From: Brachionus koreanus
Taxonomy: Eukaryota; Rotifera; Eurotatoria; Ploima; Brachionidae
Length of the DNA stretch: 64,000 nt
Assembly (NCBI GenBank): GCA_016987375.1
Contig: PJRA01000524.1
Location: 170,670 to 234,669 of the forward strand
Direction of reading: 5' to 3'
The notes below the pieces were generated by a model. The model was not told the origin of the DNA, searched no databases, and saw only the letters and a program-made list of their open reading frames with translations. This document shows, piece after piece, positions 1 to 9,600 of the stretch. Each line of letters begins with the position of its first letter. Position 1 is the first letter of the stretch. Position numbers and translations under genes: made by a program.

Positions 1-599
1 TAGTTTTAATTTTTTGTTAATTTTTCAAAATTTTTTCAATTCATGTGTAAAACATTTAAATAAAGTTAATTTAGAATACACATTTTATTTGTTTAATTAA
101 TATTTGTTTATATTAAATAAAATCGATATCTATTTATGTAATTGTCTCAGCTAATCTAACGAGATACTCAAAAACATTTAATTTTAATTTTTTTTAAGAA
201 GTAAATTTTCTTCCATTTCTTCCATGGTTTTCTTAGGAATTTGCCACATCCAAGTAAAATATTTTTCTTTAGCATTTCCTCTAACAATCGAAAATGTAAG
301 AAAGATGGAATAACTGAGTCAAAAAAATTTTTTATTTTCAAAGAAAAATCATCAAAAAAAATCTTGCAACTTTTAACGAAGGATTACTAAATAAAAAGGC
401 AAAAAAAAATATACAAATTTATTGGCATTAAACTTGTTTTTAACAAATGAATTTCAATAATTATTTCAAATAGTTCTTTTAATTCAACTAGATACAATTA
501 TGAGTGACTAACACAATTATGTAAACATTCTTTTTTAATTTTTGAATTTAGATAGAAATACAAAACTTATTTTATTTTTTTTTTCATTACATCATTACG
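1..599. other. AT-rich non-coding stretch
   Basis: No open frame, RNA gene or repeat with clear boundaries was seen. The stretch is dominated by A and T homopolymers and ends where the 3' untranslated part of the minus-strand LINE fragment begins. Confidence 0.5.
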
Positions 600-1262
600 C
601 GGTGTTATTATTTATTTATTTGTAAATCTGTATCGAGCGTTAGCTCCTTCAGAGAAAAATAAAATTAAATCAAAATAAAATGATTAAAATAAAAGTAAAA
701 AAAAATAAAATAAGAATTTAAAATATAGTTAAATAAATGAAATGTCAAAAGGAAACAAAAAAAAAAGAGACAAAAGTTATTTCGGTCTAGTTTTCTGAGA
801 AAAAAGAGTCTATGACAAGATAGCAATTACACAATGGAGTTGGATAGTTAACAAATCTAGATTCGAAACCTCGTCTGTATTCATTTACCAGTCTAAGAAG
901 TAATGGGACAGAATTAGTAAGTCCAACCCTGACATATCTTTCTCTTAATTCAAAAAGCCGGTTTGTAATTGTATCAATTTTTAATTTTATTTGGGCCTCG
1001 TGGTATAAAATTCTTGATGGGGTGTCAAACCTTAGTTTAAGAATGGATCGAACTGCTGAGTTTTAAATTGTTTGAAGTTTTTTAATGTTGGTATCAGATA
1101 AAGAGTTCAAACAAGGAAAATTATAGTCTAAAATGGAACCAATAAGCGATTTATATAAGTTTCCAAGTGTTTTGTGATGTAGGCGCCAGTTTTTATTAGA
1201 TAAAATTTTAATTAAATTTAGCCTAGAGTTGCAACGCTCTTTTAATTCTGATGTTATTTGAA
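600..1262 (-). mobile_element. LINE 3' fragment, minus strand (jockey-like)
   Basis: Read on the minus strand from 1262 downwards, the translation gives the region C-terminal to a LINE reverse transcriptase: a run around ERCNSRLNLIKILSN, then the typical block with SILKLRFDTPSRILYHEA and LFELRERY, ending at a stop near 787. One in-frame stop interrupts it, so it is dead. The 3' untranslated part runs to about 600. The plus-strand fragment beside it at 1362-2165 contains the same ERCNxRLNLIKILSN block, so the two are divergent copies of one family lying in opposite orientation. The 5' part, including the reverse transcriptase core, is absent here. Confidence 0.75.
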
Positions 1263-1361
1263 TAAATGTTATAATATAAAAAACTACTCTTTTATTGGTA
1301 GTAGATTTTTTCGACGCTAGATAATTTAAAGAACATTTCTTTGACTATTGATTATTAATTA

Positions 1362-2165
1362 CAAGACCCATCCAATTATAGGCCAATTAGTATGACAAGC
1401 AGTCTTGGAAAGGTGATTGGGCGCATAATCTATCTTAGATTATATAGATTTTTAGAGCAAAAGTCTTTACTTGTTCAAGAACAGTCAGGTTTTAGGAAGC
1501 ACAGACAAACTGCTGACAATCTTTTCTTTCTGATCCAAAAAATTGTTGAATCTTTTAATAGAAAGAAAAAAGTGAACGCTTTGTTTGTTGACATTTTTGA
1601 TTTCGAAAGCTTTTGATAGGGTCTGGCATGACAGATTAATATACAAGCTAATAAAAATGAACCTCCCACACTATTGGATAAAGCCTTTTCTTGACTCAAG
1701 GAAATTTAAAGTAAACGTAAATGGTTATATTACTGAGGAATTTTCAATTACAGCAGGTGTACCTCAAGGCTCGGTTATTAGTCCATTATTATTCAGTATT
1801 TTTTTTAAGGATATCCCTAGAAAAAACAAAACAAACAATGAATACTCCCTCCTTTTTGCAGACGACCTTGTCACCTTTTTTATTTATAAAAAACAGATGT
1901 TCTTGTTCGATGGTCTTTTCAAAACAAAACAAGAAAAAAGCTGATCTAAACTTAAGAATCTATGGTAATAAAATTATTAGACAAAAAGAGACAAAATCTC
2001 TTGGGTTAAAATTGGATTCTAAATTAAATTTTAAACCAATAATAGATGAAATTAAGGAACGTTGTAATTTAAGGCTCAATTTAATAAAGATTTTATCGAA
2101 TTAAAAATGGGGTCTAAATTATAAAAATTCAGGAAATTTTTACAAATCTTTAGTTGGATCCAAAA
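1362..2165 (+). pseudogene. LINE reverse transcriptase fragment, plus strand
   Basis: The frame opens before the first ATG (1392) with DPSNYRPIS, the standard start of the LINE reverse transcriptase core. It then shows SGFRKHRQTADNL, the first palm block (FDRVWHD), GVPQGSVISPLLFSIF and the FADD active-site box. The core is broken by a frameshift near 1605-1620, between VDI and the palm aspartate block, and by a second after the FADD box. The thumb-like region continues to about 2165 in a third frame. It is 5' truncated (no endonuclease) and lacks a 3' tail. The family is jockey/CR1-like judged by these motifs only. Confidence 0.8.
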
Positions 2166-2267
2166 ATTTAACAAATCTAATAAAAAAAGAATTATTTTGA
2201 TATAAATGCAACTAATTGCAAAAAAAAAGAACACAACTTAAGTAAAATTATTTATTTTTTTAAATCT

Positions 2268-2455
2268 TTTAGAACAATAAAAGCCTTTTGACGCAACAAT
2301 TTTCATAAAATCGTTCGACAATATTGTTTACCTCATTTATATATATTGGTTGACTGATGACATTAACTCCTTTGCTGGGTTGATCACTACAAAATTCATC
2401 AGATTCTATGTTAGCTTCACCACTGTTTACAAGAGCCGTTGGTTGATGTTCTAGA
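2268..2455 (-). pseudogene. Orphan coding-like fragment, minus strand
   Basis: A minus-strand frame of about 61 codons ends at a TAA near 2268 and is less AT-biased than its surroundings. It contains SDEFCSDQPSKG and ends NIVERFYENCCVKRL. No ATG or convincing splice acceptor is present and a stop precedes it. Its position among LINE and Tc1 debris suggests the C-terminal tail of a transposase, possibly of the pogo/CENP-B kind, but no diagnostic motif supports this. Function unknown. Confidence 0.3.
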
Positions 2456-2554
2456 ACTTTTTTAGGGTTCTAGAATCCTAGCCCTTTCTATTTTGAAAAA
2501 TTAATATCAGTTAAAGTATTGAGCTCCATGACAACGTATGATATCGAGCCATTT

Positions 2555-2690
2555 AAAAGAGGTTTTACACCAAGAATGGTTAAAGATTCCGTCTGAGTGC
2601 ATAAAAAAATTGATTGAATCAATGCCAAAAAGAGTTTTGGCTTGATATAACGTTAAAGGCGGTCACTTAAAATATTAAATTGTAAATTTT
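2555..2690 (+). mobile_element. Tc1-like transposase C-terminal remnant
   Basis: The plus strand encodes the end of a Tc1-family transposase: a WLKIPSECIKKLIESMPKR block followed, after one in-frame stop, by KGGHLKY and a TAA. In Tc1 transposases the same order (W..IP....LI.SMP.R, then KGG..KY) closes the protein. The DDE catalytic core is missing and no inverted repeats were found, so this is a short dead relic. Confidence 0.7.
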
Positions 2691-2789
2691 TGTATCTATT
2701 TTCTTTTTAGTTTTTTTTTCTGGAATTTTTTTTTCGGATAATTTTTATTATTTGCTTTTATAACCATCGATTGATTACAAATATTTTAT

Positions 2790-2880
2790 TATTTATTATT
2801 TGGGTTATAAACCCTGGCTGTTTGGAATGGAACTTAGTCCTTCCTTTCAGCCAACTGTAATTAGCTCATAGAAAAATTAT
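2790..2880 (-). repeat. LINE 3' tail, copy 1 (minus strand)
   Basis: On the minus strand this piece reads CTGAAAGGAAGGACTAAG, then TTCCATTCCAAACAGCC and AGGGTTTATAACCC, followed by an A/T tail. The same block ends the elements at 31190-31345 and 61300-61545 (plus strand). It is the shared 3' untranslated end of one LINE family; here only the tail remains. Confidence 0.7.
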
Positions 2881-3429
2881 AAAAAATTTTAAAGTTGAAA
2901 AATAGTGATATAAAAATACAAAAAAAGAGTTTCTATAGTTTTTTTCTAAGATAAAAAAAGCCAATTTTTTTGTCTTTTAAAAATTAAAATTGAAATGTTG
3001 ATTTTAATGATTACAAATAAATAAAAAAAAAAGCGACTTTTCTTTTTTTTTCTGGCCTATTTTATGCGTAAAAATAATTATCTGGTTAACAAAAAAAAAT
3101 TTCTAAAATTTTGCAATATACTGTATCAAGGACATATACATTGATAGAAGTAAGTTATTTTCAAAACGTATATGTTAGAATTAAGCCTTCCGTCATATAA
3201 AAAATAATTTTCTAGACCACAAATGCTAATACAGCGCCAAATAGAACAAATTCCTTTACTTTGTTTTCTTTAATTACTTATTTTACTTCTCTAACATTCC
3301 TCTGGACTGAATTCGATGTCATTATCTACTTCAATGTTCATTTCGGGACTAAACAACATATGTCTTCATTTAGTCTTGATCCTTGAGCGTAAAATCAAAA
3401 AACTTCTAAATGAAAAAAAAAAAACTTTC

Positions 3430-3492
3430 ACATGCAATGCGCCCTACGTATCACTTTTGTCTTACAAGTGATACGTAGGGCGCATTGCATGT
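3430..3492. repeat. Perfect 27-bp inverted repeat (63-bp hairpin)
   Basis: Two 27-bp arms, perfectly complementary, flank a 9-base loop. The arm contains GCAATGCGCCCTACGTATCA and is far richer in G and C than the flanks. No coding frame covers it. It lies about 200 bp beyond the LZTR1 stop codon. It could be a minute foldback transposon or a transcribed hairpin; the sequence does not decide. Confidence 0.85.
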
Positions 3493-3697
3493 TGATTAAA
3501 AATAAATATTTATAAATAGACAAAAATTAACTTTATTAAACACACGTAATGGGTTAAAATTGAATTTTTTTTAAAATTTATAAGTAAATTAAACAAAAAA
3601 AAAAAAGAAGAAGAAAAGAAAATCTAAAATAAGTTAAAATAATAAATATTGGCTAAAAAAGCGCGACATGCGATTGATTGTTATATTCTAAAATAAA

Positions 3698-6600
3698 TTA
3701 ATTTTTATTATCATCATTTATAAATGTTAAAATGTTGTGCAGCAGCACATTAGAATTGTGAGAGGCGCAAGGTGAGCTTGATGGCGAGCTTGAATTAAAA
3801 TGCATTGAAAAGCTCGGCGACGATGGAGTCGACGAAACTTTCATTTGTTGATTAACAGGAGCATTCAAATTCTGCAAATTGACGGCAGAAATTGTCGGTT
3901 TTGGCGCAAACAATTTGCTCAAATCAGCAATAATGTCTAGCAATAGTTCTTTGGACAGCTTTTTTATTCTATTCGAATTGGCCAACTCTGGAAAATTACT
4001 GCGAACTATTTTTAAAGCAAAATTTTTCATGTTTTCATCTTTTATTTTGTCAGCAGCTTCCAATATCTAATTCAAATAGTAAAATAAAATTTTCAAATTT
4101 TTATAAAAATCTCACATCAAATACATTGCTCTTGGATACATTGGCTTCCAGATTTTGTTTGCAAAATACATGAAGTCTTAGATTGGAAAATTGAAAAAAA
4201 TGATTTGCTGAGAACAAGTATAGGGCGTCCTGTGGTGGCATATTGACGTCATCAAAATAAATAAAGCGTAAAAGAGAAATACAAGCTTGACGTGGTGGCA
4301 CTGTATCGCCAATAGTCATCAACACTCTGCGATCTTTGGGCATAAACGAGCGAAAGTAGGCCTCGAAATAGGCACATCTTGCTGCTAGTATACATTTGTG
4401 AGAATAAATAGGCTTGTTTTCATTTAAAACAATTAAAATATCAGATAATTCATTTCCACTTTCGTTTAAAAAAAAATTTTCCAAATCTTTTTCTAAACAA
4501 GAGTCTTGAATAAAAATAAAAAAAATAAAAAATATATATATTTTTTTTTTAATTTTGATATACTTTTGTCTCTAATAATTTCGTTCATTTGCTCATTTGT
4601 GCTTACTTTTCTTGGTGTTTGTCTCAACCGAATTATTTCCACCATTAGTGAAGACTGTAGTTGTTCAAATTCTGTTAGCATAATAACTTGATTAAAGTTT
4701 GAATCCTTTGCCAAGAATTTCATGCATGATTCCTATTTTTATGAAGTTTTTTCAGATCAATGTAATTTTTAAATGTACACAAAATTACTTTGAGATTAGC
4801 CAAGTTAAGTGAATCTACATACCGGAGAAGACTGAGTACATTGACACAAGTAATCGAAGAGTCACAAAATTGTTCACATATTGTCTTTAGTTTTGGTATC
4901 AAAAACTATTTGTACATGAAATAAGAGAATTCTTTTTTAGTTAAATATAATTTATTGAGTAATATATTGTCTACTTTAATTATTTTAATTTAAAGATATT
5001 AATAGATATTTTTTGTCAATTAATTACTGATTAAAACGATTAGAAAAATATTAAAATATATTAACATTTTGTAACAAAAAACAAGCTTTTTTCCAAAGGC
5101 CTAAATATCGTTGTGCAAAATTTATCACTTAATAAAAGGATTGTATCAACCAAATATAGTCTGTACAAAAACTGTCCATTATAATTCTAATAATTTTCTA
5201 ATAAATAAACTATATTGCACAATTGCAGAGTTTTTACCAAACTTGTGCAAAAGTCAAAAAAAAGTCATTTTAAAGTCTTTTCACTTGACTTTGACTTTAT
5301 GACTTTTGAACAACTCTGGTTTTTACACAGACTAATTGGTGATACATACTTTGTTTCGGTTATATATTTTGCAGGACTGTTTTTAGACTTTTAGAAAACA
5401 AAAATTGTTTTATTTTAAAATTTCAGTTGTTGTTTTTGGTTCTAAAATGCATAAAGCCGAACTATTTAGATAAATTAGATCGATTAGTAGATTAGATTTC
5501 ATTGAAAATTTTGAGTCAATAAAAAAGAATGAATTTAAAGTTGATCGAATTAAATCAATAAAATTTTTAATTAAAAAAAAAAAACGAAATTTTTTAAAAT
5601 ACAGTTTTTATCAAAATTTTAAATTTTAATTACAGTCAATCCTCCGTACAACGAAATCCCATAGAACGAATTTCGATGCAACGAAAACCCGATACAACAA
5701 GGTTCTTCTAACGAACCAATTAATCTTTTTCTTAAGAAATAAAACTACATACAACGAAAAATCAAAAAAAAAAATTCGCACCTTTATATCATAAAAAAAA
5801 TCTTGACATTTAATTGGAAATAAAGCAAAAATTTAATTGTTCTTTATTTGACTTTATCTATATTCTTTCAATAAAAAAATAAATATTTACAGGTAAAAAT
5901 TTTATCTGTTAATCTTTTTATTAAAATGAGTGAAAATTTATCTAATCCTGTCTCAAAAAAACGAAAATGTTATTCACTTGAAACAAAAATTGAAATAATA
6001 AAAAAGCATACAGACCAAAAAATAACGAGTACTGCTCTTGCAAAAGAATATAACGCAAACCCCTCAACAATTTCAACAATTTTAGCATCGAAATCAAAGC
6101 TTTTAGAAATGTATGAGAAAAATTTCGTTGGACCAGAAAAAAAAACGAATGAAACTTTCGAGCTACGATGACGTAGATAAAACTGTAATTTATTGGTTCG
6201 ATCATTATCATTTTATTTTTTAAATAAATTTTTTCACCTTTTTCATTTATTTTAATAAAAATTCAAAATAATAAATCTTAAAATTTATTCAATGCTATTG
6301 TATGGGATTTTCGATAGAACGAATTTCGATACAACGAATATTTCTGCCCAACTTTGTCGTTATATCGAGGATTATCTGTATAGAAAAATTCCAAAATATT
6401 TGCTTCTATTTTTTCAAATGTTATTAATTAGCATCAAAAGGTAAATTTAATTAAATTATCAAAATTTTTGGGCAAGATTTGAACTAAGCATTACTACTGT
6501 ACTTTTTGACCAAGACCCCTCAAAGCTGAGAAATCTCTTGTTCAAGTCAATGCCTTGACTTGTGACTTAAAAACAAGTCTGACTATTCAATGCAATCTTT

Positions 6601-9600
6601 TTAATTTCGAGGCTAATCAACAGGCTAGTGCCATTGTCAAATAGACTGATTAACACTTCATTTATTTAAATTTTATAAAGAGCTAATTTCTTTAAAAAAT
6701 AAATAGATTTGACTAATTAGAAAAATTAAACATCAAAAAATTCAAATCAAATCATTTAAATTTTTCAACTAAATCTTTAGAAATTAAATTTATATTATTG
6801 TAAATAGAAAGCTTGAATGTTGTTAATTTCAACATTGATCTCTTGATCACAAAGCCATATTCAAAATGAAAAAAAAATATTTACTTTTTTTACTATATAT
6901 CTTTTATTAATTAAACAATTTTCTATCATAAAAACAATATTTTTTTCTTTTTGAGACAACTTACTGAATAACACACACTATGTGAATATACAGAACTTAG
7001 ACTTTTTAGATTATTTCCTCATGTGTTAATAAAAAAATAAATATTTCATTTTTTGTTTGATAAAAAATAAAAATTTTTTGTTCACTTTCATTTTATAATC
7101 AAAATTAACCAACACAGATCTAAAACGTAAGTTAATTACTGTTCTAAACTAGTCGAGGTTGGTCGTCTACCCTTTCTGTCATTTTGATAAAATAAAAATT
7201 TCTGTTTAAAGTGCAACAATGTTGGTAACTAAAATTCATGATTAGAAATTTTGAGAAATATTATAACTTAACTTTAATTAAAAATAAAAAAAAAAACACT
7301 ATTTTATTTTACTTGATTGGCAAGTTTGTAAACATTGGCAACAAGTTTTAATGTTTCAATCTCATTTTCTTTTCCTTCTAAGGAAACAATTCGATCTGTA
7401 TACAAAAATTCCATCACCATTTTCAGAGCTTCGCCATTTTCTTCATTTATCCTAATTTCAATAAACTCATCTTGATTGAGACAAAATGGTGGCGATTTGA
7501 TCTTGCGTTGCTCTTCTAGATTATAAAGCGAATTGGTCGAAGAACTTGAGCCAAGAGATACCAGAGCAGACAAAGTGGGAGGCGAAGGCTTCAATTTATC
7601 TTTGGCATGCTTGATTAGTTGGCGAAAATGAGGCGACCTGCTCGCCACAATTGCGCAATGTGCCAGCACAGTTTCATTCTAATTTAAACACATAAAATTC
7701 TACTGTAAAGCAAAAAATAACTCTAAAAATTACATTAGAGCAAATAAATTTTAAATCACAAAACATTTCTTTTTTTAAAATTTTGTAAAAGTCATCTTTG
7801 AGAGTAGACTTGGGCTGATTAGGCAATTTAAATCTGAATAATTCATTACTGCGTGTATTTTGATCACCATTTCCACCAAAAACATACAAATTTTCATTTT
7901 TAACACTAGCAGCCAAAAAAGAACGTCCACTAGGCATCTAATTGAAAATTTTAATTTAAACTAAAGCAAATAAGTTAAAAATTTTCAATCAACAAACCAC
8001 AGACTTGCCATGCATTGTTATAATATCCCATGTCTTTGTTTCCAAGTCAAAACAGTAGATATCATGAAAAAAACTGTTGCCTAAAAATCCACTGTATATG
8101 TACAGCTGGTTGTGATGAGCGACCATTATGTGACCGGAGCGTCTTTCCGGCGGAGAACTAGTCCCACGTAAAATAAAATTTGACGATATTTTAGACCAAC
8201 TTGAAACAATTTTAAAAATCAGTTTTAAAATTAAAAAAATTAAAATTTTACTGTGAAGTTTTAAAATCAAATTTAAAGAGTAAATTTGAGGTTTTGGCAC
8301 CACTTTGACCAGAAAATAGATACATTGCGTCTTGAACAACGGCTACTGGGAAATTACATACTGTTGACGGTTGTTCACCTGATTGCTCTACCTCAATCCA
8401 AGTTCTTGGCGTATTTTGAGATGAGTTCAATTGAATATGCCATAAGTCATTTAGTCTGGCGTTTCCATCATAGCCTGCAAAAATCCACAATTTATGGTCG
8501 TACACAACTGCTCCATGGGCTGCTCTCGGACATGGTGCACTAAATTAATTTAAAAATTTAATAAACAAGTAAAACTATTTATTATTAATTAATGAAAAAG
8601 TTTTAAAAATAATTTTTCAAATTTAAATTTTTTCATTTCGGATTAGAAACTTAATAATCTGAATTTAGAATTATTGAAAAATTTTTTAAAGAAATCGGAG
8701 TGAAATGATAATAAATAGGCCTCAAAGTCTTAAATATAAATTTGTGTTTCTTATTTGATCATCAATTTTAAGTTGTCAAGTCGTTTGATAGATCCCTTTT
8801 TGACTTCTGTTTTGTGATAATTAATGTAGGGACTGGAAAAATCAAGTCAAGCCTTCATAAAATTGAAAAAAATATTCTAAAAATTATTAAGTATTTTTCA
8901 ATTAAAACTTCTATTAGAAAGATTTATAGGATACTTAAGCTTGATACGATTGAAGAGGGAACTTATCACCTTTTCGTCAAATTCCTAGAAGTTAAGTCGA
9001 AACAAAAGAACAAAAGATAATTCTTATAAATGTCTAATCTATTTATTTATTTAGCAAATTTTTTAAAATTTTATAATCATTTTTTATAATTTATAGCTTT
9101 ACATTTTAATAAGCTCTAAATTTTTTTTCCTGTGGCCATCAAAACTGCTAACACCAAGTTTTGGCGGCCCAGTGTCCATCACTGACGGTACCCAACACTA
9201 TTATAAAGAGGTTGGTTTAAATCAAAAAAAATTTACAATATTTTTCCATAATAAAAAATTGGTTTGTGAATTATTTTTTTTATATTCGTAATATAAACTA
9301 TTTGTCTTAATTTTATTTAAAGTCAAGACTGGTGTAAAAGATATATTAAATATCCTTCTCCATTGTGTAATTGCGAACTTACTATTTCCTCATTTTTCCC
9401 GAGCCATTATATATTTAAACATATGTAATATATGTCATTCAACATCATATTAGTCCTAAATGAATTAATTTTAATTTTAAAAAATATTATTTTCTAATTT
9501 TCTACATTGATTTATAAAATTTTGCATCTTTTAAAAGTTTCTTTGTTTTTTTTTTTATTTTAGCATATTTGTAATTTTGAAAACTTAAGTCATATTACAT

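Noticed and set aside
600..2165. Twin-primed 5' inversion of a single LINE
   Set aside because: The overlapping parts differ at roughly a quarter of positions; a twin-primed copy would be identical there.
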